A stretch of DNA of 64,000 nucleotides, from assembly GCF_003053725.1 (NCBI RefSeq), contig NZ_QAYC01000014.1, forward strand, positions 47,303 through 111,302. The letters are read 5' to 3'. The notes under the pieces were generated by a model. That model was not told the DNA's origin. It saw only the letters and a list, made by a program, of their open reading frames with translations, and made no database searches. This document shows, in pieces, positions 15,828 through 24,186 of this stretch. Made by a program: the position numbers and the translations under genes. This DNA comes from Rhodovulum kholense (GTDB lineage Bacteria > Pseudomonadota > Alphaproteobacteria > Rhodobacterales > Rhodobacteraceae). Positions within the stretch are counted from its first letter, which is position 1; each line of letters begins with the position of its first letter.

Positions 15828-18800
15828 TCACTCGAACTCGACCAGCAGGTCCTTGGCGTCGATCTGCTGGCCCGGGGAGACATGGACGGCCTTGATCTTG
15901 CCGTCGCGCTCGGCATGGAGCCCGGTTTCCATCTTCATCGCCTCGATGGTCAGGAGCAGGTCGCCCTCCTTGACCTCCTGCCCGGCCGCGACCGCGACCG
16001 TGGCCACCGCCCCCGGCATCGGCGCGCCGACATGGGCGGGGTTGCCGATCTCGACCTTCGGGCGGCGGGCGACGCTGGCCTTGGCCTTGCGGTTCGGCAC
16101 CCGGATCACCCGGGGCTGGCCGTTCAGTTCGAAGAACACCCGCGCCTCGCCGTCCTCGGCGGTCTCGCCCACCGCCTGCAGCCGGATTTCCAGCGTCTTG
16201 CCGGGGTCGATCTCGGCCTCGATCTCCTCGCCCGGCTCCATCCCGTAGAAGAAGGTGCGGGTGGGCAGGGTGCGGACCGGCCCGTATTGCAGGTGCCGCG
16301 TGGCGTAATCGGTGAAGACCTTGGGATACATGAGATATCCGTTCAGGTCCTCGTTATCGAGGGTCAGATCCTCGAACTGGCCTTCGACCTCGGCGCGGAT
16401 CTTGTCGATATCGGCCGGGGGCACATGCTTGCCGGGCCGGTCGGTGAAGGGCTTTTCGCCTTTCAGGATCTTCTTCTGGATCGCCTCGGGGAAGCCGCCC
16501 GGAGGCTGGCCCAGATTGCCGCGCATCATGTCGATGACGGAATCGGGGAAGGCCACGTCGCGGTCGGGGTCCTCGACATCGGCGCGGGTCAGGCCCTGGC
16601 TGACCATCATCAGCGCCATGTCGCCCACCACCTTGGAGGACGGCGTCACCTTCACGATGTCGCCGAACATCTGGTTCACGTCGGCATAGGTCTCGGCTAC
16701 CTCGTGCCAGCGTTCTTCCAGCCCCAGACTGCGCGCCTGGGCCTTGAGGTTGGTGAACTGCCCGCCGGGCATCTCGTGCAGGTAGACCTCGGAGGCGGGC
16801 GCCGAGAGGCCCGATTCGAAGGCCGCGTATTCCTGGCGCACGGCCTCCCAATAGTCCGAGATCTCGCGCACCGCGGCCATGTCGATGCCGGTGTCTCGGG
16901 GCGTGTTGCGCAGCGCCTCGACGATCGAGCCGAGACAAGGCTGCGAGGTGCCGCCCGAGAAGGCGTCCATGGCGGCGTCGACCGCATCGACACCCGCCTC
17001 GGCGGCGGCCAGGATGGTGGCCGCGGCGATGCCCGAGGTGTCATGGGTGTGGAAATGGATCGGCAGCCCGACCTCGTCTTTCAGCGCCCTGACCAGAACC
17101 GTGGCCGAGGCGGGTTTCAGCAGCCCCGCCATGTCCTTCAGCCCCAGGATATGGGCGCCGGCCGCCTTCAGCTCTTTGCCCATGGCGACGTAATAGTTCA
17201 GGTCGTACTTGGCCCGCGCCGGGTCGAGGATGTCGCCGGTATAGCAGATCGTGCCCTCGCAGACCTTGCCGGTTTCCAGCACCGCATCCATCGCGACGCG
17301 CATGTTCTCGACCCAGTTCAGGCTGTCGAAGACGCGGAAGACGTCGACGCCGGTCTCGGCCGCCTGCTTGACGAAGCCCTGCACCACATTGTCGGGATAG
17401 ATGGTGTAGCCGACGCCATTGGCGCCCCGCAGCAGCATCTGGGTCATCAGGTTCGGCATCGCCGCGCGCAGGTCGCGCAGCCGCTGCCAGGGGCATTCCT
17501 GCAGAAAACGATAGGCCACGTCGAAGGTCGCGCCGCCCCAGCATTCGACGCTGAAAAGCTGCGGCAGGTTATGGGCATAGGCGGGCGCCACGCGGATCAT
17601 GTCGATCGAGCGCATCCGCGTCGCCAGCAGCGACTGGTGGCCGTCGCGCATCGTGGTGTCGGTCACCAGAAGCTGTTTCTGCGAGGCCATCCAGTCGGCC
17701 AGCGCCTCGGGGCCGAACTGGTCGAGGATCTGGCGCGTGCCCGGGGCATAGCTTTCGCGCCGGGGGACCGGCGGACGCAGGGCGCGGGCCTCGGCGGGCG
17801 GTTTGGCGCGGCCCGCCGTCTCGGGATGCCCGTTGACGGTGATGTCGGCGATATAGGTCAGGATGCGCGTCGCCCGGTCGCGCCGCTTCTCGAAGCTGAA
17901 CAGCTCGGGCGTCTCGTCGATGAAGCGGGTCGAGTATTCGTTGTTCAGGAAGGTCGGGTGCTTCAGCAGGTTCTCGACGAAGGCGATATTGGTCGAGACG
18001 CCCCGGATGCGGAATTCGCGCAGCGCCCGGTCCATCCGGGCGATGGCGGCCTCGGGGGTCGGCGCCCAGGCGGTGACCTTCTCCAGCAGCGAATCGTAAT
18101 AGCGGGTGATGACCGCGCCCGAATAGGCGGTGCCGCCATCCAGCCGGATGCCCATGCCGGTCGCGCCGCGATAGGCGGTGATGCGGCCGTAATCGGGGAT
18201 GAAGTTGTTCAGCGGGTCCTCGGTCGTGATCCGGCATTGCAGGGCATGGCCGGTCAGCTCGACGTCATACTGGCTGGCGACGCCGGTCGCCTCGATCAGG
18301 CTTTTCCCTTCGGCGATCAGGATCTGGGCGCGGACGATGTCGATGCCGGTCACCTCTTCGGTGACGGTATGTTCGACCTGGACGCGCGGATTGACCTCGA
18401 TGAAGTAGAAATTGCCCGTCTCCATGTCCATCAGGAACTCGACGGTGCCGGCGCATTCGTAATTCACCGCCTCGGCGATCTTCTTGCCGAGATTGCAGAT
18501 GGTTTCGCGCTGGGCGTGGGACAGGTAGGGGGCGGGGGCGCGTTCGACGACCTTCTGGTTGCGGCGCTGGACCGAACAGTCGCGTTCCCACAGGTGATAG
18601 ATGGTGCCGTGCTGGTCGCCGAGGATCTGCACCTCGACATGGCGGGCGCGGGTGATCATCTTTTCCAGATAGCCCTCACCGTTGCCGAAGGCGGCCTCGG
18701 CCTCGCGGCGGCCCTCGCGGACCTTTTCGGCCAGCTCCTCGGGGCCCCTGATCGGGCGCATGCCGCGCCCGCCGCCGCCCCAGGAGGCTTTCAGCATCAG

Positions 18801-19271
18801 CGGATAGCCGATCTCGTCGGCCTGGCGGCGGATCTCGTCCATGTCATCGCCCAGGACCTCGGTCGCGGGGATCACCGGCACGCCTGCCTTGATCGCCACC
18901 TTGCGGGCGCTGGCCTTGTCGCCAAGCGCGCGCATGGTCTCGGCCTTGGGACCGATGAAGGCGATGCCCTCGGCGGCGCAAGCCTCGACGAAAGCAGGGT
19001 TTTCCGACAGAAGCCCATAGCCCGGATGGATCGCGTCGGCGCCCGACATCTTGGCGACGCGAATGATTTCCTCGATCGACAGATAGGCCTGGACCGGCCC
19101 CAGCCCCTCGCCGATCTTGTAGGCCTCGTCGGCCTTGAACCGGTGCAGCCCCAGCTTGTCTTCCTCGGCATAGACGGCGACGGTGCGCTTGCCCAGCTCG
19201 TTGGCGGCGCGCATCACGCGAATGGCAATCTCGCCCCGGTTGGCGACGAGGATCTTCTGGAAATCGGTCAA
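15828..19271 (-). CDS. pyc: Pyruvate carboxylase
   Basis: Biotin enzyme that carboxylates pyruvate to oxaloacetate using ATP and bicarbonate, refilling the TCA cycle. The full-length single-chain form has about 1147 aa: biotin carboxylase domain first (KILVANRGEIAIRV at the start, glycine-rich 'ASWGGGGRGMR' ATP grasp loop, 'FIEVNPRVQVEHTVTE'), then the carboxyltransferase barrel from about residue 530 ('DTTMRDGHQSLLATR', 'HFHTHDTSG' metal site), and the biotinyl domain with the attachment Lys in EAMKM (about residue 1113). Start: a TTG at 19271 has a GGAGG site eight bases upstream. An in-frame ATG at 19286 lies directly on that ribosome site and lacks one of its own, so the TTG (TDFQKIL) is preferred. 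Confidence 0.95.
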   Translation of the reverse strand: MTDFQKILVANRGEIAIRVMRAANELGKRTVAVYAEEDKLGLHRFKADEAYKIGEGLGPVQAYLSIEEIIRVAKMSGADAIHPGYGLLSENPAFVEACAAEGIAFIGPKAETMRALGDKASARKVAIKAGVPVIPATEVLGDDMDEIRRQADEIGYPLMLKASWGGGGRGMRPIRGPEELAEKVREGRREAEAAFGNGEGYLEKMITRARHVEVQILGDQHGTIYHLWERDCSVQRRNQKVVERAPAPYLSHAQRETICNLGKKIAEAVNYECAGTVEFLMDMETGNFYFIEVNPRVQVEHTVTEEVTGIDIVRAQILIAEGKSLIEATGVASQYDVELTGHALQCRITTEDPLNNFIPDYGRITAYRGATGMGIRLDGGTAYSGAVITRYYDSLLEKVTAWAPTPEAAIARMDRALREFRIRGVSTNIAFVENLLKHPTFLNNEYSTRFIDETPELFSFEKRRDRATRILTYIADITVNGHPETAGRAKPPAEARALRPPVPRRESYAPGTRQILDQFGPEALADWMASQKQLLVTDTTMRDGHQSLLATRMRSIDMIRVAPAYAHNLPQLFSVECWGGATFDVAYRFLQECPWQRLRDLRAAMPNLMTQMLLRGANGVGYTIYPDNVVQGFVKQAAETGVDVFRVFDSLNWVENMRVAMDAVLETGKVCEGTICYTGDILDPARAKYDLNYYVAMGKELKAAGAHILGLKDMAGLLKPASATVLVRALKDEVGLPIHFHTHDTSGIAAATILAAAEAGVDAVDAAMDAFSGGTSQPCLGSIVEALRNTPRDTGIDMAAVREISDYWEAVRQEYAAFESGLSAPASEVYLHEMPGGQFTNLKAQARSLGLEERWHEVAETYADVNQMFGDIVKVTPSSKVVGDMALMMVSQGLTRADVEDPDRDVAFPDSVIDMMRGNLGQPPGGFPEAIQKKILKGEKPFTDRPGKHVPPADIDKIRAEVEGQFEDLTLDNEDLNGYLMYPKVFTDYATRHLQYGPVRTLPTRTFFYGMEPGEEIEAEIDPGKTLEIRLQAVGETAEDGEARVFFELNGQPRVIRVPNRKAKASVARRPKVEIGNPAHVGAPMPGAVATVAVAAGQEVKEGDLLLTIEAMKMETGLHAERDGKIKAVHVSPGQQIDAKDLLVEFE

Positions 19272-19472
19272 GGGCGGGGCCTCCATCGGGTCGGTTCGGG
19301 CTGCGACAGCGGCGCGCAGCCGATTGTTAACGGTATAAAGCTGCGTTGCAGCGAAGCAAGGGGAGAGCGGGGGCGGGGCCGAGACCGGGCATGCCTGCCT
19401 TGCGACGGGTGCCGGTCTGTACCGATGGCCGCGAGGCACCCGCCCGTGCCGCTGTTCCGCGACGCGGCCCTG

Positions 19473-19799
19473 TCAGGACGACGAGATCGGTGTGACGGTG
19501 ACGACCCGGCCCTCGCGCGTGGTCTGACAGCGCCAGGTGCCGTCGCGCCCGGCCATCTTCATGTCGATCCAGAACCCGGCCGCGGTCGGGCCGGTGCCGA
19601 TCTGGAAGATCCCCGCCTCGGGCTGATGGAATCGGGCCGCCATTTCGGCGGTGCAGGCCGGGGCCGAGGCCGCAGGCGCGTGCGGCAGCATTTCGGGGGT
19701 GATGACCTTCGGAACGCCGGTTTCGGGCCGCTCGGGCGTGCCGCAGGCGGCCAGCGCCGCCAGCCCCAGACCCGACAGAAGGATGCGATATCGACTCAT
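19473..19799 (-). CDS. Small lipoprotein of unknown function
   Basis: 108 aa with a lipoprotein signal peptide (MSRYRILLSGLGLAALAAC; the lipobox LAAC ends at Cys 19). The mature part is short, contains two further cysteines that could form a disulphide ('PACTAEM' and 'WRCQTT'), and ends in a beta-rich 'REGRVVTVTPISSS'. An in-frame GTG four codons earlier is possible but would sit on the ribosome site. Predicted outer- or inner-membrane anchored, periplasmic face. No family recognised. It is divergent from uvrD. Confidence 0.75.
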   Translation of the reverse strand: MSRYRILLSGLGLAALAACGTPERPETGVPKVITPEMLPHAPAASAPACTAEMAARFHQPEAGIFQIGTGPTAAGFWIDMKMAGRDGTWRCQTTREGRVVTVTPISSS

Positions 19800-19938
19800 T
19801 CGCGCTTTCACCCTCGTTTGTTCCGACTATTCGCCTTATGCGCGAAATTGCAACTGCGATGGCAAAAAACGCCTCAAAACGGGAACGGAACGGGAACGGT
19901 TCTTTAACTCGTCTCCGGGCCGCGCTAGATTGGGCGCC

Positions 19939-22503
19939 ATGTGTCCCATCGACGACTTTGACGCCTTCGAGGCCGCCGCCCAGGTCCCCCTGTCCGTCCG
20001 TGCCATGGCGGCGCGGCCGGCGCCCTATCTGGACGGGTTGAACCCCGCCCAGCGCCAGGCGGTCGAGACGCTGGACGGCCCCGTGCTGATGCTGGCGGGG
20101 GCGGGCACCGGCAAGACCCGGGCGCTGACCGCGCGGATCGCGCATCTGCTGGTCACCGGCAAGGCCCGGCCGAACGAGGTCCTGGCGGTGACCTTCACCA
20201 ACAAGGCCGCGCGCGAGATGAAGGAGCGGGTCGGGCGGCTGATGGGCGAGACGGTCGAGGGCATGCCCTGGCTTGGCACCTTCCACGCGATCTGTGTCCG
20301 GCTGCTGCGCCGCCATGCCGAGCTGGTGGGGCTCAAGTCGAATTTCACCATCCTCGACACCGACGACCAGATCCGGCTGCTGAAGCAGCTGATTGCGGCC
20401 GCCAACATGGATGAAAAGCGCTGGCCCGCGCGGCAGCTGGCCGGGCTGCTGGACCACTGGAAGAACCGCGCCTGGACGCCCGATACGGTGCCCGCCTCCG
20501 AGGCCTCGGGCTTCGACGGCCGGGGCGTGAAGCTGTACGCCGCCTATCAGGAGCGGCTGAAGACCCTGAACGCGGCCGATTTCGGTGATCTGCTGCTGCA
20601 TGTGGTGACGATCCTTCAGGCCCATCCCGACCTTCTGGACCAGTACCGGCGCTGGTTCCGCTATATCCTGGTCGACGAGTATCAGGATACCAACGTGGCC
20701 CAGTATCTGTGGCTGCGGCTGCTGGCGGGCGGGCACAAGAACATCTGCTGCGTCGGCGACGACGACCAGTCGATCTATGGCTGGCGCGGCGCCGAGGTCG
20801 GCAACATCCTGCGGTTCGAAAAGGATTTCCCCGGCGCCGCGGTGATCCGGCTGGAACAGAATTACCGGTCGACCGCGCATATCCTCGCCGCCGCCTCGGG
20901 GCTGATCGCGGCCAACAAGGGGCGTCTGGGCAAGACGCTCTGGACCGAGGCCGAGGGCGGCGAGAAGGTCCGCCTGATCGGTCATTGGGACGGCGAGGAA
21001 GAGGCCCGCTGGATCGGCGAAGAGGCCGAGGCGCTGCAGGGCGGCAGCCGCGGGATGCGGCCCTTCTCGCTGGACGACATGGCGATTCTGGTGCGCGCGA
21101 GCCACCAGATGCGGGCTTTCGAGGATCGCTTCCTGACCATCGGCCTGCCGTACCGCGTGATCGGCGGCCCGCGCTTTTACGAGCGGATGGAGATCCGCGA
21201 TGCGATGGCCTATTTCCGCCTCGCCGTCAGCCCCGATGACGACCTGGCCTTCGAGCGGATCGTGAACACCCCCAAGCGGGGCCTCGGCGACAAGGCGCAG
21301 CAGAAGATCCAGTCCGTGGCCCGGACCGAGGGCGTGCCGCTGGTCGAGGCCGCGCGGCTGCTGCTTGAGGCCGGTGGGCTGGGCGGCAAGGGCGGGGCCG
21401 AGCTGCGCAACCTCATCTCGCGACTGGAAGATTGGCACTTTCTGGTTGTCAATAAATGCTCTGAAGGTGCTTTGAAGGCGGTGAGCGATAAGATCCAGGA
21501 TCTTGCCAGTCTCGACTTACATGATCTTCCGGATGAAGAGAGGGAAGTCGCTGAACTAGGACGGGAGTCGCGGATTGCGCTCTTGAAACGAAGAATGGAG
21601 ATTCTGCAGGGAAACCATGCGCGTCTGGCCGAAGATATTCTTGATGGGTCGGGGTACACGCTTTCGTATTGCAAGCCTCAAACTGATGAACAGTGCGAGC
21701 GTGGCGAGCCGCTTGTCCCAAAGGACGCCGAAGCGGCCGGTCGGCTGGAAAACCTCAAGGAGCTGGTCAAGGCGCTGGAGGAATTCGACAACCTGCAGGG
21801 CTTCCTCGAGCATGTCGCGCTGATCATGGACAATGACAGCGAGGCGACCGGGGCCAAGATCTCGGTGATGACGCTGCATGCCGCCAAGGGGCTGGAATTT
21901 CCGGTGGTGTTCCTGCCGGGCTGGGAGGACGGGCTGTTTCCCAGCCAGCGCGCGATGGACGAGACCGGGATGAAGGGGCTCGAGGAGGAACGGCGCCTCG
22001 CCTATGTCGGGCTGACCCGCGCCGAGGAGCTGTGCACGATTTCCTTCGCCGCCAATCGCCGGGTCTACGGGCAATGGCAGTCGCAGCTGCCGTCGCGCTT
22101 TATCGACGAACTGCCCGCGTCCCATGTCGACGTGCTGACGCCGCCCGGGCTTTACGGCGGCGGCTATGGCGCGGCGGCGCCGTCCCATGGCGGGGGCTCG
22201 GGGATCGAAGAGCGGGCCTCGCGCGCGGATGTCTACAAGTCGCCGGGCTGGCAGCGGCTGCAGGCGCGCAGCGCCGCCCGGCCGGTGGCGCAGCCGAGCC
22301 AGGCCCGCCACATGGTGATCGACGCCGAGGCGGTCCCGGCCTTCGAGACCGGCACGCGGGTGTTCCACCAGAAGTTCGGCTATGGCGTCGTGACCGGAAT
22401 TGAGGGCGACAAGCTCGACATCGCCTTCGAGAAGGCGGGCCCCAAGAAGGTCGTGGCCCGATTCGTGGTCGCCGCGGCCAGCGCCGACGACGTGCCCTTC
22501 TAG
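19939..22503 (+). CDS. uvrD: ATP-dependent DNA helicase UvrD/PcrA
   Basis: Superfamily 1A 3'-5' helicase used in nucleotide-excision and mismatch repair, 854 aa. All helicase motifs are seen: Q-motif 'LNPAQRQAV', Walker A AGAGTGKT, 'VTFTNKAAREMKERV', Walker B 'LVDEYQDTN', 'GDDDQSIYGWRGA', 'LEQNYRS', 'VMTLHAAKGLEF', 'EERRLAYVGLTRA'. The C-terminus ends with the typical PcrA-like 'GTRVFHQKFGYGVVTGIEGDKL' domain. ATG at 19939 follows weak pairing but begins the conserved region. Odd: about 95 codons (21434-21722), between the motif IV region and the 2B/2A boundary, have distinctly lower GC and unusual codons, and are longer than the corresponding segment I know from relatives. Confidence 0.95.
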   Translation: MCPIDDFDAFEAAAQVPLSVRAMAARPAPYLDGLNPAQRQAVETLDGPVLMLAGAGTGKTRALTARIAHLLVTGKARPNEVLAVTFTNKAAREMKERVGRLMGETVEGMPWLGTFHAICVRLLRRHAELVGLKSNFTILDTDDQIRLLKQLIAAANMDEKRWPARQLAGLLDHWKNRAWTPDTVPASEASGFDGRGVKLYAAYQERLKTLNAADFGDLLLHVVTILQAHPDLLDQYRRWFRYILVDEYQDTNVAQYLWLRLLAGGHKNICCVGDDDQSIYGWRGAEVGNILRFEKDFPGAAVIRLEQNYRSTAHILAAASGLIAANKGRLGKTLWTEAEGGEKVRLIGHWDGEEEARWIGEEAEALQGGSRGMRPFSLDDMAILVRASHQMRAFEDRFLTIGLPYRVIGGPRFYERMEIRDAMAYFRLAVSPDDDLAFERIVNTPKRGLGDKAQQKIQSVARTEGVPLVEAARLLLEAGGLGGKGGAELRNLISRLEDWHFLVVNKCSEGALKAVSDKIQDLASLDLHDLPDEEREVAELGRESRIALLKRRMEILQGNHARLAEDILDGSGYTLSYCKPQTDEQCERGEPLVPKDAEAAGRLENLKELVKALEEFDNLQGFLEHVALIMDNDSEATGAKISVMTLHAAKGLEFPVVFLPGWEDGLFPSQRAMDETGMKGLEEERRLAYVGLTRAEELCTISFAANRRVYGQWQSQLPSRFIDELPASHVDVLTPPGLYGGGYGAAAPSHGGGSGIEERASRADVYKSPGWQRLQARSAARPVAQPSQARHMVIDAEAVPAFETGTRVFHQKFGYGVVTGIEGDKLDIAFEKAGPKKVVARFVVAAASADDVPF
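21434..21722 (+). other. Low-GC, codon-atypical segment inside uvrD
   Basis: Counting by eye gives roughly 52 percent GC over 21421-21720, against about two thirds or more on both sides. The reading frame is kept. The encoded stretch runs from 'DWHFLVVNKCSEGALK' to 'EQCERGEPLVPKDAEAAGR' and is rich in charged helix. Flanking protein sequence is normal UvrD. This suggests replacement or insertion by foreign DNA. It might instead be an old variable region with relaxed codon choice. Confidence 0.7.
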
Positions 22504-22637
22504 GCGCCCTTCCGGCGCGGACCCGCGGGCGGATCGGGCGTGTCGCCGCGTCGGATGGCGGAAGGCCCGCTGTCCCCTTGCGCAGTTAACCCTTCTTTCG
22601 CTGGCGCCGGGCAAAACTCGGCCGGAAGAGGACCTTC

Positions 22638-23696
22638 ATGCGCATCAGATTTCCGGCCAGGGATACAGAATTCGCGATCTCCAGCGGCGCCAATGTCGGC
22701 AGCAATGCCGGCGGCGCGGGCACGTCGACCTTCGACGGCCCGCCGGGCGCGGCCCATGGTCTGGTCGTGACCGCGCGGCCGGGCGATCCCGATCCCGGGC
22801 TGTTCGAGCCCGGCGATCTTTACGACCTCGCCTGGCAGGGGGCCGGGGCCGGGCGGCTGCGGGAGGCGGTGGTGATCCGGTCGGACGAATCGGCCGACGG
22901 CGCCGGGCATGTGGTGGTCTTCGAGGGAACCGACCGAGACGGTGCGCCGGTTCAGGTGGTCTGGACCCCCGGCGTCGATCTGGCGGCCTGGTACCACGCC
23001 CATGCCGAAGGCGGCCGCGCCCCCGCTTTCTTTGTCTGTGATGCCCGGCCGGGGGGCGATCCGGGCCAGCCCGGGCTTTGCTTTGCGGGCGAAACGCCGA
23101 TCGCGACGCCGCGCGGGCCGGTGCGTGCCGCAAGCCTGGTGCCGGGCATGACGGTCGAGACGGTCGATCACGGGCCGCAGATGCTGCTTTGGGTCGGCCA
23201 GCGCGTGGTGCCGGGCAGCGGTCGCTCCGCGCCGGTCGAGATCCCGCCCGGCGCCTTCGGCAATGCGCGTCCGCTGTTGCTGGCCCAGCAGGCCCGGGTG
23301 CTCTATCGCGCGCCAAGGGTGCAGACCCTGTTCGGCGTGCCCGAGGTTCTGGTGCCTGCCCGTGTCCTGGCCGCGCTGGGTGTCGGCGGCGCCGCGCTGC
23401 GCGAGGCCCCGGTGATGATGCGCTATGTCCATCTGCTGTTTGCCCGGCACGAACTGGTGCGCGCCGGGGACGTGGTCTGCGACAGTCTTTTCCTTGGCGA
23501 TCTCTTCCGCCACCGCTCGGCCCGGCCGGTGCCGTCGGGCCCGTTCGGGCGCGAGGGGCCGGGATTTCTCCCCGACCTCGATCTCGACTCCGGCGAGGCC
23601 GCGCACTTGCAGCCGGTCCGCCCGGTGCTGCGCGGCTGCGAGGCGCGCGCGTTGTTCGAGCCCGGCCCCGGCTTCGGCGCCGCCGCCATCGCCTGA
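22638..23696 (+). CDS. Hint (hedgehog/intein) domain protein
   Basis: 352 aa with GGAAGAGGA before the ATG. Residues 1-145 are a variable beta-rich region; at about 150 the Hint domain starts with 'CFAGETPIATPRGPVRAASLVPG' (read in parts), the family's catalytic Cys followed by the threonine-rich strand, then 'ETVDHGPQMLLWVGQR' and the downstream 'HLLFARHELVRAGDVVCDSLF' motif. Such proteins are frequent in Rhodobacteraceae; the domain fold resembles self-cleaving inteins, but function is unproven and some are thought to be secreted. No signal peptide or RTX repeat is visible. It ends 55 bases before the minus-strand sRNA array. Confidence 0.85.
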   Translation: MRIRFPARDTEFAISSGANVGSNAGGAGTSTFDGPPGAAHGLVVTARPGDPDPGLFEPGDLYDLAWQGAGAGRLREAVVIRSDESADGAGHVVVFEGTDRDGAPVQVVWTPGVDLAAWYHAHAEGGRAPAFFVCDARPGGDPGQPGLCFAGETPIATPRGPVRAASLVPGMTVETVDHGPQMLLWVGQRVVPGSGRSAPVEIPPGAFGNARPLLLAQQARVLYRAPRVQTLFGVPEVLVPARVLAALGVGGAALREAPVMMRYVHLLFARHELVRAGDVVCDSLFLGDLFRHRSARPVPSGPFGREGPGFLPDLDLDSGEAAHLQPVRPVLRGCEARALFEPGPGFGAAAIA

Positions 23697-23751
23697 CGCG
23701 GCCGCTGCAAGGCCGGTCCCGGCTTCCGATCACTGGACTGCTGAAAAGAGA

Positions 23752-23785
23752 AACGGCGACGCCAGGGAGGAGGGGCGCCGCCGTT
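23752..23785 (-). ncRNA. CcsR/cuckoo-type sRNA hairpin 4 (distal), probably also terminator
   Basis: Minus-strand stem AACGGCG/CGCCGTT, one mismatch, then four more pairs, closing on a loop that exposes CCTCCTCCC. It is followed on the minus strand by TCTCTTTTC, so it can act as the array's Rho-independent terminator. It is one of four such elements in 190 bp. Confidence 0.8.
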
Positions 23786-23792
23786 CTGCACA

Positions 23793-23827
23793 ACGGCAGT
23801 GTCAGGGAGGAGGAGACAAACTGCCGT
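23793..23827 (-). ncRNA. CcsR/cuckoo-type sRNA hairpin 3
   Basis: Stem ACGGCAGT/ACTGCCGT with an inner GTC/GAC helix beyond a two-base bulge; the loop carries TCCTCCTCCCT on the minus strand. Stem sequence differs completely from the other three copies while the loop is constant. Confidence 0.8.
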
Positions 23828-23860
23828 ATTCCGATGGGGCCGGGGCCCCGAATGAAAAGT

Positions 23861-23894
23861 GCGGCGACACCTGGGAGGAGGTAGGTGTCGCCGC
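23861..23894 (-). ncRNA. CcsR/cuckoo-type sRNA hairpin 2
   Basis: Perfect 12-bp stem GCGGCGACACCT/AGGTGTCGCCGC around the 10-base loop ACCTCCTCCC (minus strand). It directly abuts hairpin 1. Confidence 0.85.
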
Positions 23895-23935
23895 GAGATG
23901 AGGAAACCCAGGGAGGAGGAGGGGTTTCCTATCTC
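23895..23935 (-). ncRNA. CcsR/cuckoo-type sRNA hairpin 1 (promoter-proximal)
   Basis: Fourteen base pairs (GAGAT + AGGAAACCC paired with GGGTTTCCT + ATCTC, one bulged base) closing a loop with CTCCTCCTCCCT on the minus strand. Known family: in Rhodobacter sphaeroides four tandem CcsR RNAs with CCUCCUCCC loops are made from one precursor under RpoH control and act in stress defence; the loop resembles an anti-Shine-Dalgarno. Here the layout is the same, but the small DUF1127 gene (ccaF1) that precedes them in R. sphaeroides is not visible between the promoter and mrp. Confidence 0.85.
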
Positions 23936-23989
23936 TGCACGGTCGAGCGTTGGCTGTGCCGAACGATCCCAACCGCGCCGTTGGTCCTA

Positions 23990-24017
23990 TAAATACGCTT
24001 TTGCTGCACTTGCACAA
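23990..24017 (-). promoter_or_regulatory. Promoter of sRNA array
   Basis: Minus strand: TTGTGC (24017-24012), 16 bases, TATTTA (23995-23990). A start near 23983 would place hairpin 1 about 48 bases downstream and give a precursor of about 240 nt ending after hairpin 4. The -35 is compatible with RpoD or the RpoH factors. The rest of the 490-bp gap 23697-24186 shows no coding capacity that I trust. Confidence 0.5.
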
Positions 24018-24186
24018 TGGCAAGACGCTGAATTGCTGCCATGCGGAATCTGCATAAGTCGTTCTGACATAGTTTTGGGCGAGATCGGGGCGATTGGTGC
24101 AGGAACGGGCAATGATGAAACGGCTCTTGCCCTTTTGGGGCATCCGACCAAGGTAAAGGGAGGTCTCGCGCGAAACGGAGTCTCAG

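Noticed and set aside
15666..19907. 1413-codon plus-strand frame opposite pyc
   Set aside because: Antisense shadow of pyruvate carboxylase; no domains or ribosome site.
23802..24143. 113-codon minus frame over the sRNA array
   Set aside because: It crosses hairpins 1, 2 and part of 3; the sequence is explained by the RNA structures and has no protein features.
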